From Allantophomopsis cytisporea (taxonomy: Eukaryota; Ascomycota; Leotiomycetes; Phacidiales; Phacidiaceae), in assembly GCA_024752435.1 (NCBI GenBank), contig CP103035.1, positions 1 to 64,000 of the forward strand: DNA of 64,000 nucleotides. Direction: 5' to 3'. Position 1 is the first letter of the stretch. Each line of letters opens with the position of its first letter. Shown in pieces: positions 1 through 11,395 of this stretch. Under the pieces are notes generated by a model. The model searched no databases, was not told the origin of the DNA, and saw only the letters and a program-made list of their open reading frames with translations. The translations under genes were made by a program, and so were the position numbers.

Positions 1-1970
1 TCCTAAACATGCTTTTGTGCCGTAGTATCCGTGGTATATGCTTGTCGAATACTTTGAAGTATGTCCGGATCTTCGACTTGCATTGTGGCGTTTAACTCCG
101 GGTGGTTATACGTCAGATTGTCTCGAATTATCTTGAAATAGCGTGTGACACTGGTTCAACTGTTCTGCATATAATCTGCGTCGACTGAGTGCGTCGGCTT
201 TGGCGTTTTCGGATCCTTTACGGTAGGTGATCTTGAAGTTGTACCTGGCCATGAGTTCTGACCATCCGTACTTAATCGTCTGTTCAACACCTTCGTGGTT
301 GTGAAGTATAGCAGATTCTTGTGGTCTGTGATTACTGCTACTTCATACTTAGGTCCCTTCAGGTAAACTCTCCATTCTTGAAATGCAGCGACGATTGCCA
401 ACAATTCCTTATCGTGGATCTCATAGTTCAGCTCGGCTAGTCAACTTGCGGGAGAAGAAAGCGACAGGTCTAGCTTTTGTTCTCATCCGGTTGACCTGGG
501 GCACCGCCCCCGATTGCGTAATCGGAGGAATCCGTTTCACCACTAAGGAGGACTTCAGGGTCGAAGTTCCTCAATATGGGTGCGGTTGTGAAACTCTCCT
601 TGAGTTTCTCGGAAGCTCGTTGAGCTTCATCAGTCCATTTGAAGGCTTGGTCCTTCTTCGTCAATTCCGAAATTGGTGCTGTAATACTTGAATATCCTTG
701 ATGAATTCGGTAGAATGGCAAATCCAAGGAAGGATTGCACTTCCTTGACAGAGTTTGGTATCGGCCATTCGTGGACTGCTCGTACTTTGGAATCGTCCAT
801 CTGATTCCTGGTGGTTATCATATAACTCAAGAATCCAACTGACTGTTGGTGAAATTCGGCACTTCTCCAGTTTCAGACAGGTGACGTTTCTGAAGTGCTG
901 TAAAAGTGAGCTTGACATGCTTGATATGCTCTTCGGTGTTGAGCATAATGAGGATGTCATCCAGATAAGCTACTGATGAATACATCCAAGTATTCATGTA
1001 GTGTCTGGTTGATCAGCGCTTGAAAAGTTGCGGGGCATTGGTTAAGCCAAATGGCATTACCAAATACTCGAAATGCCCATAGCGTGTCTAAAATGCTGTT
1101 TTCCATTCTTCACCTTCCTTCATGCGTACTAGATTGTACGCTCCTCGGAGGTCTAACTTAGTGAAGAACTTGGCTCGAAATCGGTCGTGTAACTCTGAGA
1201 TGAGTGGCAACGCATAATGGTTCTTGATAGTAATGCTGTTGAGTTGTCGATAGTCGATGCATGGTCGGTCTGTTCCATCCTTCTTGGTACAAAGAGGGCT
1301 GGGTATCCTGCTGACGAGGTTGACGGTCGAATATAACCTTTCTTTAGCATGTCATCGATGTATTCCTTCAGGATCTTGAGTCTCGTTCGACATAGAGTAG
1401 ATTGGTCCGAAGGTAGGCTGTTTTCCTGGCATAAGTGGTATCTCGTGATCCCAAGGCTGGTGTTCTGGCAGCTTGGTTTCAGCTTCTTCCTTGCTGAAGA
1501 GCTTCTCAAATTCCCTATACTTAGTTCGGGGAGTGTCACCCCTTCTGTGGCGCATAGTGTGGGTGACGGGTTGTTCTTGCGAATTTCCTGCAAATCCTCA
1601 TAATCGATTGCATTGATCATGACAGGTCGTCGTAATTCAAATGGCACAGCGCATTTGCAGTTTCCTCAGATTGGACTTCGTATACGTTCCAATCAATCTT
1701 CGGGTTGTGTTTCTTCAACCATGGAAGTCCTAGGATGATGTCGTAACGCGGGATCGCGACGATGTCTAACGCTAGTTCTTCGTGATGATTGTGCACAAGG
1801 AATGGTAGAGGGCGTGTCTGCTCGTACCCATCCATCAGACATAGGGTTTCCATCAACTAGGTGCAGTTGATATGGATTCGCATCCTCGTAGGTAAGTCGT
1901 GTTTCTTCACGAATTTCGTGGATACGAAATTTCTGATGCGCCTGAATCCACCATGGCTTCAGTGCGGTGT
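1..1970 (-). pseudogene. Gypsy pol (protease-RT-RNase H), multiply broken
   Basis: Fragments in several frames add up to a Gypsy Pol. The protease motif VDSGAS is at about 1951-1934. The end of the protease domain (DIILGLPWLKKHNP) is near 1760-1700, RT finger/palm sequence at about 1420-1090, and the YLDD catalytic box at about 970-945. RNase H motifs (TDSSDYAIGG, VAAFQEWRVYLKG and TDHKNLLYF) lie at about 540-300. Stops and frameshifts separate these blocks, so no functional polyprotein can be made. Integrase is not in the window. Confidence 0.85.
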
Positions 1971-2496
1971 CCGTTTATCTGTACTCGGACGTTCAAGTGT
2001 GCTGCATACTGCGTTCCGCACAAATGAACCTTCTACTCGTAGAGGGGGAGGCCTTGGACTGGGTTCTCTAACTGGCCTGCGGTTAAGAGAACCATCTAGT
2101 TTTCCGAATCTTCTTGGAGGTCACCGTATTCGCGGCGTTCTTTCTCTTTTGGTCCAGTCGTTCTTGTACCAGTTGCTCCATTTCCCATGCATCCCACCAG
2201 TCTTCTACTTCCTTCCTTGAGCTGGTAAGTAGTTCCCCTATGTTCTCCCCATTCGTCATCCGTTAGAGTCTAAACGCGGGTTGACTGTGTTTGCGATGTT
2301 GTCGACCTTCCTCTTCACGTTGTTGGCGGCGTTTTTGGACTACCATGTCAATATCCCGTTGATTAAGGTGTCCTCTTTGTTGTTTTTGTTTATGTGTACG
2401 CTGCACATGTGGGTGTCAGGTCACAGTTCCTCCAATGGAGTTTGATGTCCCGCCCATTGTGACCGGGTAGATTATCCTGATTATTACCAGAGGTCA

Positions 2497-3917
2497 TCAA
2501 CATTCCTCGAGTCCCGATCGGGCTGTCTCGAGTTGCTTGTGCGCGAGTTTGTCAGCGCGGTGCATTGGGCATGCTTTCCACTTGCATTCTGAGTGGTGTA
2601 GATCTCGGTGTATTGCTTGTCTTTCTAGATCAAGCGCTTCAAGGCTTGTAGTGGTTTCGGGCCCTTCGTCGGGTTCCTGTCCCTTAACTACAACCGTATC
2701 GTCCAGCTCTACCACAGTCCAACCATTTTGGTCACCGGGACTGGGCGATCTACTGTCGGTGTTGGCGTGCTCGTCGTGGTAGCTAGTCACGTCGGGTTCG
2801 TCGTCGGTAGATACGTCTCTGCGTCTGCGCATTTTCTGTTGACTGGGGAAGTGTCCAGCGTGTTTCTTGTTTGGTAGGTGGATGCTGCAGTCGTCTTCAT
2901 AACATTTTGTCCAGAATTCTGTTTCATGATCCAGCGTTGCTGGGCTTCCTGGTTCCTCGAGCTCGGGTATTTCTTGAAATGTCGCATTGAGGTGTCTTGG
3001 TTTCCCTCGATTGAATCCTTTGTTGGATGAATTCTTCCTTGATGCTTTCTTGCATTCTCGTGCCTTATGTCCTGGGGTTCCGCAATATAGGCATAGGTTA
3101 TTCTTCATACGGTAATCTCTATCCCGTGGCGAGAGTGGTCCTTTCTTGACCATCTGGTGAGTTGCGTCCAACTCCATAGGCATGGGTCCGTAATATGGTT
3201 TCTGAGTACGTTGCTGGTACTTGGGTTTGCCATGGTAAGTAGGTCCTCGATAGCTACCTTTCTTTTCCAAGCTACGCTCATACTGGCGATTGTCGATGCG
3301 TATGGCGGTCTCGATCATAGTCTGGAGGTCATCAGGTCGATTGCCTCGCACTATGTCGTCTTTGACTGATTCCTTCAGTCCCTTGTAGAACTGGGCCGTG
3401 AGTGCGTCGTCATTCCATTCAGTTCGAGTGGAATACTGTTGAAACTCTGCGGCGTAGTTCGCTGCTGATCCCCTCTGGGTCAGTCCTTGCAAGTGTTCTC
3501 CGCGGTGCGTTCTTCGTCGATGTCTCCGAAAGTTCGCTTAATCATTCGGCGAAATTCTTCGTAGTTGTTGAAGATGTTACGGGTGTCGTCGTCCATCATG
3601 TCTTCGTCATTGCGGTTATCCAGAAAATCCCTGACATAGGTTTCAAACCAGTCGAAGGCTGGTCCTCTCATGTAAGATGAGGCGTATAGCACCATGTCTC
3701 TGGGAGTTGGAAACTGAGTGATATTGAATCCGAAGTACAGGTCCAACTGAGTCAAGAAGGCTTTGAGCTTCTTGCGTTCTCCATGGAACAAGTCTGGCGT
3801 GTTGATCTTGACGGCGGCAGCCATGAAGTGTGTACTCCCGGCAGCTGATCCAGGGGCGGTTGTTGCGGCGGGAGTTGGCCTTGGTGTGGCCCTCGGGGTG
3901 TTGCTGGTAGTAGACAT
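2497..3917 (-). pseudogene. Gypsy gag, frameshifted
   Basis: The N-terminal part (ATG at 3917) is Pro/Thr/Ala-rich and then runs into a retrotransposon Gag domain. The frame stops at 3480, but the Gag sequence continues in another frame from about 3492. The junction near 3485-3490 is explained by loss of a single base. The C-terminal part carries one CCHC zinc knuckle (C-LY-C-GTPG-H-KARE-C) flanked by basic residues, then an acidic tail. In an active element this protein packages the RNA. Here the frameshift separates the capsid half from the nucleic-acid-binding half. Confidence 0.85.
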
Positions 3918-3959
3918 CTTGCGTGATGTGAGCCGGTCCTCTTATGGCGGTGCTCAATG

Positions 3960-4360
3960 TGTTACGTCCTTGCTGCTGGGTAGGTGGCAAAGCACAGGCT
4001 TCTCAGCGGTTGTATATACTGGCACGATATACGAAGAGGTAGGGCTCTCCAGTGAAACTAAGTGGTTGCTGTTGGTATCGAAGCACGTAACTTAATACTC
4101 TGGCAAAGGTGTGGGCAAGGTGGGTAACAAAGTATTGATTGAAGTTGAGCACGAAGCTCCTATCTACTAAGGGAATACAGAGATCTATATAGTTGTTTCC
4201 TGCTCTGGGGAATAGTAGGATAGTTAGGAACGCCCGACTATCCCGACTATCCCAACTATCCATCACGTGACTCATGTAGCCCGTGACTTTTCCGACATGT
4301 GACCCTGTTACAGCCTTCTCTAGTTGTTGTGATCGTAGACCGTAGTACAGGGCTGTAACA
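3960..4360 (-). repeat. LTR of the Gypsy element (401 bp)
   Basis: Read on the minus strand it begins TGTTACAGCC at 4360 and ends GGACGTAACA at 3960, giving the usual TG...CA ends within a 5-bp inverted TGTTA/TAACA. The gag ATG follows 43 bases downstream. The 3' part recurs at 8478-8708 on the other strand and stops at the equivalent base, which independently supports the 3' LTR boundary. An internal copy of TGTTACAGCC at 4306-4315 faces the terminal one and makes a 55-bp hairpin at the LTR start. Confidence 0.75.
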
Positions 4361-4365
4361 TATAG

Positions 4366-4635
4366 ATAGGAAGTATATAATTGTTAAAGATCCTAACACT
4401 AGTAATCTTACTAATATATACAGCTATGCTATTTTGTATAGGAGAATTTGGCAAGGATGTTATACAAACGTTAACAAAGATATTTTAACGCTATAAAATT
4501 TTAGCGAGGACGTTTAGGCTTGGTGTTTAGAGAATATATTTGCTAGCTAGCAGGTATATATTCTGTATATATAGCTGTATATTATTTGTATAGGTGTATA
4601 GACAGGAAATATATTCGCCAACAAAATATAGTATT
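4366..4635 (+). repeat. ~270-bp direct repeat, copy 1
   Basis: Aligns almost gap-free with 5943-6213. Differences are mostly C/T and A/G transitions, with copy 1 more AT-rich, as expected if copy 1 suffered more RIP. Inside it a stretch from TGTTA (4382) to CAACA (4623) looks like an LTR. However, the similarity extends about 12-16 bases beyond both of those ends, so the LTR reading is not settled. Confidence 0.75.
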
Positions 4636-5942
4636 AGATTTTTATTGTTAATAAGACTATACTATACAGCAACTTCAATATTGTAAAGGTATAAGGACTA
4701 AGTAGAAGAAATAAAGAGTTTCTTTGCAATAGGCTTTGATTTAGCTTGTAGGAAGAAGAGTATAAATTGCTGCTAGTATTAAAAATAGCCCGGCTAAGAC
4801 TAGACTTCAATAAAGTAGAATAGCTTTAGCAATATAGTATTACTAATAGAGCGTAGTAGTTGTAACACGTATTTTAAACGACCTAGTCTAGCAACTTAGA
4901 GTTTTAAAAGGACGTTGTATATAGCTTAGGTAATAAAGGTATAGTAAAAAGGGTCTAATATAATATTTATAGCTAAAAGCTTTTTTAGCTTAGCAATAAG
5001 TATACTAGCAAAAAAGGTTAGCTACTATATCTCTTTATCTTATAGCAATAGCTTTTAGTTAGTACTTAGGACAAAAACAGTATAAAAGGCCTTTTAGAGA
5101 TTTTGTAGGTAATCGTAGTAGACTTTTTTATATTCTAGTATATCTATTATTTCTTCTACTATAGTTTCTTTGCCTAGGCTAAGGACTACAATAGGATAAT
5201 AAAGAGCTAAAGGTAATATAAAAAGTATTTGTAGATATATATATAGTTTAGACTAGGCTTCTTCTTTAAAATAAATAAGGTTTTAATATTGGTAGAAGCT
5301 ATCCTAATTAATAAAGTAGTAGTTGCAATAGTTGGTAATACACGAGAATCTACTAACAAACAACTTAAGATTTAGATAATAGCTTAAAGTAGCTATGCTT
5401 TTGATTCTAGGGTCGTTTGTATTCGAGATAGCATCGGTTTAACTAAGTTGTTGTATAGTAGTCTTACAGATATTAATAAGTATACTCTTATAATAAATAG
5501 TAAGGTACTAGTTTATTTTAGCTTCGTCTACTAAGATAGTATAGCTATAGGTTGTATATATAATAGCTTTGAAGAGTATATTATATAAAAGAAGTATAAA
5601 GTAGGTAAACATCGTTGTAGTTGTACTAATAGTACTTTTAAAGAGTTGTTGGCTATTGTATTAATATAGATAAATACTAATACTACTAGAAAGTATATAG
5701 TATTCTTTGTAGGTGATAGCTAACTAACTCTATATAAATAGTAGCAGCTACTACTAACCTTTAGCGAAAACGTTTAGCGAAGATGTTTTGCCTATATATA
5801 CTAAAGTATATTAGAAAAGTATATTTGGCAAGGACATTTAGCAAAGACGTTTTGCCTATATACAACAAGGTATATTAAAATATATATTTAGCGAGCGTGT
5901 TTTTACAACCTGCTATAATTTAGACTTTAGTAAAAGTACAGA

Positions 5943-6213
5943 TGGGAAGTATATAATTGTTAGGGATCCCGACGCTAGCAATCTCGCTAATATATACAGC
6001 TGTATTATTTTGTATAGGAGAATTTGGCGAGGATATTATACAAGCGTTAGCAAAGACGTTTTAGCGCTACAAATCTTTAACGAAGACGTTTAAGCTTGGC
6101 GTTTAGAGAACGCGTTTGCTAGCTAGCAGGCGTATATTCTGTATATACAGCTGTATATTATTTGTATAAACGTACAAATAGAAAACGTATTCGCCAACAG
6201 AATATAGTATTAG
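5943..6213 (+). repeat. ~270-bp direct repeat, copy 2
   Basis: Second copy of the repeat at 4366-4635, same orientation, about 1.58 kb apart. It keeps more G and C (for example GATCCCGACGC where copy 1 has a T/A-converted version). It may be the other LTR of a short degenerate element with a 1.3-kb interior, or a separate insertion of the same repeat. Confidence 0.75.
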
Positions 6214-6715
6214 TAGAAGTAAAGTATACTAGTAAGCTTTATATATTAAAACGCTATACTTAGTATTATAGTAGAATAGTTTAAAGCTAGCTAACAAGCT
6301 TGGAGTAAAGATATTTTAAAACGATGAAGTATCTATATTAATATATAGTATAAGTATATCTACATCTAATACTATATACAACCTTCGTTCTATTAGTATA
6401 TATATATACAACGTGTATATATGTCTATTATACTGCCTGCAATAAAGGCGGTAAGTAACCGTTTTAGGCTAAGATGTAGATTCGGAAGCGGTAACTCGAT
6501 ATAGTAGGCGGTGAGCTAGCGTAGAAGAAGCGAACAAATCGCAGGTCAAAGAACCGGATACACTATACATCCAATTTGGAATAACAGATAGAGCTTGACT
6601 TATTGTCAGTCAACTACTATTATTTTAGCAGTAGAGGTATCAATAGCTTCATTCGGGGTAATCGCTTCGGGCATCGTAATACGTCTTCAAACATCTCTAT
6701 ATTATCTATTCATAT

Positions 6716-7213
6716 CTAGATCTTGAAAGGTACTTCAGCTTCCAGCGCGTTCCCGTTGATTGTAGGCTGCTCCGCCTTCAACAGGATACACAAAATTCTA
6801 ACCCATCCGTCTGTCTCGTTATCCCAACCATGCATTGTAGCCTGTTGAACGCAGATTTCACTCTCCTTCATAGCAGTTCTTGAACCGTCATCAAGTGTGA
6901 GAACAACCTGTCCTTTCAAGACGTATATATAATCGAGAGTGATTGAACGATGCATCATGCCTTTGGTGTTTGGTGGCAAGTCGACAATGCGAACAACGGA
7001 TCCGTTATTAATAAGGCCAGTATCAGCCAAACCCTTATCTTCGGTCGATGTTACGTCAGGGGGAAGCTCCTCGCTAGACCATAGCGGAGTAATGAAAGGG
7101 CCGTGGCCTGCCTGGTTGGCCGTAATCAAACTATCACGAGCCACGATGCCTTTTGTTTCGGAGTTGTGCCCTGTAACGACGCGGCGCGTTGGAGGATATG
7201 GAGCGTCTGGCAT
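6716..7213 (-). CDS. Small cupin-domain protein
   Basis: Intact single-exon gene of 165 residues starting at the ATG at 7213. One cupin_2 barrel occupies roughly residues 65-155. The first conserved motif is present as MMHRSITLDYIYVLKGQV and the second as QATMHGWDN. In the first motif the usual His-x-His is reduced to a single His followed by Arg-Ser, which I recall as typical of this fungal cupin family, so metal binding may be weak or different. Related proteins often sit near secondary-metabolite genes, but the substrate is unknown. It is the only intact gene between the retrotransposon and 14 kb, and it lies beside decayed genes. Function beyond the cupin fold is not predicted. Confidence 0.8.
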   Translation of the reverse strand: MPDAPYPPTRRVVTGHNSETKGIVARDSLITANQAGHGPFITPLWSSEELPPDVTSTEDKGLADTGLINNGSVVRIVDLPPNTKGMMHRSITLDYIYVLKGQVVLTLDDGSRTAMKESEICVQQATMHGWDNETDGWVRILCILLKAEQPTINGNALEAEVPFKI

Positions 7214-8477
7214 TTTGGGAGGTAATGTTGACTACAATAGGTAGGAAAGAGTTATTTCGGAGAAGATAACCTGATGGAGGCGTCAATGATAAAGTATTGC
7301 AGACCGTAGGATGAGCAGAAAGCGACCACGAAACGTTCACTTGAGTCTATCTTTCTATTCAATGCACCTTATACAACTCACGGGTGGCAAACACTGAACC
7401 CATGAACTTTACAGCTTGCAGCGTTTCTTCTCAGATACCCGACCATTGGAATGATCGAGTTATCCCTTATCACCTGGCCGTTACATTGGAGCTGCATTCG
7501 TTCCAAAGCAGCCATGCACAGCATCTATCATAATATATCAATAATGTTGTTCGGTTGTATTTGATATAAGCAACATCCAATCAGGATAGACGCCACCCCC
7601 ACCTGAGACCAACGATCTGTTATCTTGCCCCACCCTCCCCCGCAGTTCTCGGCTCATGTTTAGGAATATACACGCTGTTGAGCCCGACTTCAACTACGTT
7701 CCCAAAGCATGCGATCTGAAGTACGCTCTATGAATACAATCTTCATGGGATCTGACCGTTGAATCAGGATTCCCCGCAGTATATTTACTTCGTCCTAACA
7801 CGCTCCCGCCAGAGCTACGCATCACCCGAATACTGGAGGCCAGTAAGTCCAATCTGGCACCCAGCAACATGTTTGTTGTAGTAAAATAGCTTTCCTTGAT
7901 ATACCTTCGTCTCCAATTTTTTGAGTTCTTGCCATTATATTCAAGAGATACGTTTCCCATTAAAGTCGTCCAAGCGGCAGTAATAACTTGGGACTGTTCC
8001 AGAGAAGTTGCTTGCATGGTAGTATTGCTTCGAACACAAAATTATCAACCGCCAGAAACTTGAAAGGCTTTCTGTATTCCCAACTGACAGATGACTTCAA
8101 AGATTGAGCTCAAGTCTCACACGCGTTCACTTCGTCTTGCATGGCTCCATTGCCATGCCGGAAGAAAGGTCGAAGTTGGCCCGATTACTAGAGAGCCTGC
8201 AGTGATGCTGCGTTAGCAAATGGCATAGAACACGTTATACTAATGGTCTGTTCATATAGTGGTAATCATGTCCTAGCGGATTGCACTCGTCTAAACAATC
8301 TCAGATTGCTGACATTTATAGATACAGGTGCCTACTTGGCAGCAGTGGGCGATGAGGTTCAAGTGGCTACCAATCCAAAGCCAACGAAAGCTCGAATTTA
8401 GCGGTGTACATCCCCGGAAGTACATCGACTATCCTCTGACACCAGATCTTCCTATGGGTGAGCGTGTGCTTTTGATG
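7214..8477. other. Intergenic, no recognisable gene
   Basis: About 1.26 kb with only short open frames that do not resemble known proteins. I see no intact gene or clear relic. Part of it may be the cupin promoter. Confidence 0.5.
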
Positions 8478-8708
8478 TATAGATCTCTGCATTTCCTTAG
8501 TAGATAGGAGCTTAGTGCTCAACTTCAATCAATACTTCGTTACCTACCTTTGCCCACACCTTTTGCCCAGTATCAAGTTACGTGCTTCGGTACTAACAGC
8601 AACCTCCTTCGTTTCACTGAAGAGCCCCTACCTTTTCGTATGACGTGCCAGTATATACAAACCGCTAAGCCTGTGCTTTGCCACCTGCCCAGCAGCAAGG
8701 ACGCAACA
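8478..8708 (+). repeat. Truncated LTR relic of the same Gypsy family
   Basis: About 231 bases match the 3' part of the LTR at 3960-4360, on the opposite strand, at close to 90% identity by eye. The match ends at CGCAACA, exactly the LTR 3' end, then changes to unrelated sequence. The first ~170 bases of the LTR are missing on the left. No gag follows, so this is a solo-LTR remnant. Confidence 0.85.
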
Positions 8709-8775
8709 AAACTCTACTGCGTGCGATCTAGTACTAATACACAAATCCTAGAGTTCCGCATATAGATGCACCCAC

Positions 8776-10690
8776 TCATTGAATCAGTGGAAGTAAAATT
8801 GAGGAGTTGTACTCTTTCCCGGTATGAAAATCGTGTATACCCTTGTTCAAATTCTTCAACGTTCGACGCAGAGGTGGAAACTCTGGCAGGATAGGGTCAT
8901 GACCCTTGACTTCCTGTCGCAGCGACCGACCTATCTCAGGGACGATGCCGCCGGGCCAAATACCAATGTCGAGTTCAACGACTGTATCCGGTGCCACATT
9001 CTCCTCTTTGTCGTGCGGGTATCAAACCTCCGTGGGCGAACGACACTTGCGCAATTCAAGGGACAAGCCCGGCTCTTCAACTCTTACACACTTGGAAGCC
9101 CGCAAACGGCCACTTGGGTCAACGTGTTTGTAAATGTTCTTATTAGGGACATCAAACTCAGTAGTGCCTGGCAATTGGTCTCGGAATGGGGTATTGAATT
9201 TTAGAAGTGTTTTACTACTTGTATCGAGCTTTCGGAGGATGACATAGATATCCAAGTCATCTAGGCTGTCGCTTGAAACTAAGACCTTCAGTCTCGAGGA
9301 ACCGATGAGCTCTGTATACCTATCGAAAGTATGCGTGAATTGCCCTCCGTCATCGTCCTATAACTCAAAGTCACAGGATGCGGTAGCATCTTTATTTAGC
9401 GCAGATCCTTTATGAAGGGGTCCGTTTGAGGCATCTAAACACAAAGTACGATACTGGGTGCGAGATAGAGGATAGTCGTGCTCGGCACGGAAAGATATTG
9501 GGGGCCTGTTGTACTTCAAGAAGGAAAAGCGGACCTTGGGATTGAACTGCCAGCGGTTCTCCTTTCCCAGAAGTAATGAACCAGAAAGCGTTGGAGATTA
9601 TCAATGGTTACCCGTTGATAGATAGCATGCCATTCTTATGTCGGGTGAATGCAGAGCCTGGGGTTCATTTCTGTAAGTATTGTATCTCTATAAGAACGGG
9701 AATAGTCAAAGATTTACCATTTCTCTTTCGAGGCTAGCGCATTTCCAGCCACGTATGAAGCGTTCCGTGTATAGTCCAGTCGAACAGCTAGCAAGAACAT
9801 ACAATAGGATAGTGATATTCTGCTAGGCTTTTTGTCCTCCCAGTATGCGTTAATAAAAGGGTACTTCCAGACTATAACATCGACATCTTCGCAGTAAGTA
9901 GTTCTTGATACTGTTAATAGAATGTATAGTCTGACGCATAGTGTGTACCTGCTATTGAAGTCTAGCATAAGAAGATCCCAGAACTTGTAGTTCGGGATCC
10001 CTCCTCTACAGATGCTCTCCCTATAGAAATCTCCAATTCCTTCCTATAATGCAGTTGCTTTCAAGTGGGGAGGTCTCTGCAGTGACTCATCTAACGCCCG
10101 TTAACTACTATCATATATAGTTAAATGAGATTTATCTGTCGTCACCGTTGAGTAGTTGCCAGCCAAGAGTTGTCAACGAGTAATACAGATTTATTACACC
10201 ACTCTTACTCTGCTATCCATTTGACTGGATCATAGCTGTCTCTGCCTTCCTAAGGGGAATATATTAGATCATTGTATTGTTCGTGCTAAAGCAGATGACA
10301 AACCTGAGTCCCGAAGACGAAGAGATTACCCTCCGAATAATAGCATCCTCGAGCATAACATTAATAACAGTATATCTCCTTGGACACCACTCGGCGGGAT
10401 CTGAAGCTTCGAACTTCTCAAGACTGCTCAGAGCGTCTTTCCTGACGCCCAGCCAGGCAAAATTGGTTGTTTGATGATGACCTGAACTTTTGTTAGCGGA
10501 ATAAATCGATAATTGAAATACAAATCATAACCGATCCCGTTTTCCCGTATGGACTCCAAGCTAATAAAGCAGGCGAAGGGGTATTTACTTGAGATGCTGG
10601 AAGAAAGACATCTGCTCTCAGGATTATTCTATCTCTTATTAGAACTGGAACGTCCTTGTGCCAAACTAAGGCTTCCCGCAAAGCCAATCT
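8776..10690 (-). pseudogene. CocE/NonD-type hydrolase pseudogene
   Basis: Fragments in several minus-strand frames follow the order of a fungal CocE/NonD-family (X-Pro dipeptidyl-peptidase-like) hydrolase. The N-terminal part (LVWHKDVPVLIRD ... LLAWSPYGKTG) is at 10687-10530. A middle piece (KDALSSLEKFEASDPAEWCP) is at about 10460-10380, then AYWEDKK at about 9860. The C-terminal beta-sandwich (LRKLDTSSKTLLKFN ... GIWPGGIVPEIG ... ILPEFPPL) runs from about 9230 to 8776. Between them are stops, frameshifts and poorly conserved stretches. The family hydrolyses esters or amides; this copy cannot. Identification is from remembered sequence similarity. Confidence 0.7.
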
Positions 10691-11395
10691 ATCTAGTTCT
10701 CTTTTCCATCCAGCAGGCAGAATTTGCGATGATGGTTCGAATTCTGTCTACTAGTGATGAAAATTTGGGTTAGAAGGAGCGAAGATCACTTCGGTACCAG
10801 CAATTGTATGTAACACATCGTACATAAGATACTCGTATGTTTAGGCAAAAATATCGGTCACCAGAAGATCTTACACTAACGAGTTTGTAAATAGTTGTCT
10901 TCATTTGTTTTCATTTATTAAGATCGGAGATTCCTTTGATTCTATGGGCTTGACTTTTTTCATTTCTAATCTTAGTCTTAGTTGTATCTTAGGTGTACAA
11001 ACAACTACCGCTCCCGCACTCAGCGATCCAACCCCGCCTCCACCGTATCCGAAGTTGACTCCGCGGTAGAGAAACGCGCTTCCTCTCCTCTACGTGTCTC
11101 TAGAAGATCTTCTATGGAACTTTGCCCCGTTTTTTCTCCCTACGAAGAGATTTCGGAGATAGGAACGTTTTTGTTGCTGGAAAGAAGATTATTGCACGCT
11201 GCTCCTACTTTCCGAGCTTAATATCCGCAGAACCGATAGCGGATTATCTAACAATGCGCTCTCGTCGCTGGTACTTATACCTTTTCCAAATTTCTCTCGC
11301 TGTAGACAATTGGGAGTAATTTTGTTGCTTAGCAATAGAATCAGACTCTAAATCATTACATTACCTCCTCAACAGGATGGCACATATTGTTCAAA
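10691..11395. other. Intergenic between two pseudogenes
   Basis: About 0.7 kb with no recognisable coding sequence. Short frames at 10982-11319 do not resemble known proteins. Confidence 0.45.

Larger units (their letters stand above)
1..4360 (-). mobile_element. Ty3/Gypsy LTR retrotransposon, degenerate, truncated by window edge
   Basis: On the minus strand the order is LTR (4360-3960), gag with a CCHC zinc knuckle, aspartic protease (D-S-G triad at 1948-1940), reverse transcriptase with a YLDD box (around 970-945) and RNase H. Protease-RT-RNaseH order and the Gag type mark Ty3/Gypsy. The integrase and the second LTR would lie left of position 1. The reading frame is broken several times in gag and pol, so the copy is dead. 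The pieces are still easy to recognise and are much less AT-biased than the block at 4361-6430, so it is probably a younger insertion that largely escaped RIP. Confidence 0.9.
4361..6430. other. AT-rich, RIP-like degenerate repeat block
   Basis: About 2 kb of very AT-rich sequence dominated by TA and TAG/CTA steps, poor in CpG and without any reading frame that looks like a gene. Such composition is typical of fungal repeats mutated by RIP (CpA to TpA). It contains two direct repeats (4366-4635 and 5943-6213). A degenerate short motif of the form TTAGCRAAGACGTTT occurs several times, clustered at 5760-5900 and within the direct repeats. Its sharp left edge coincides with the end of the Gypsy LTR at 4360. 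Confidence 0.7.

Noticed and set aside
3763..4095. Plus-strand frame over gag and LTR
   Set aside because: Antisense shadow of the retrotransposon gag and LTR.
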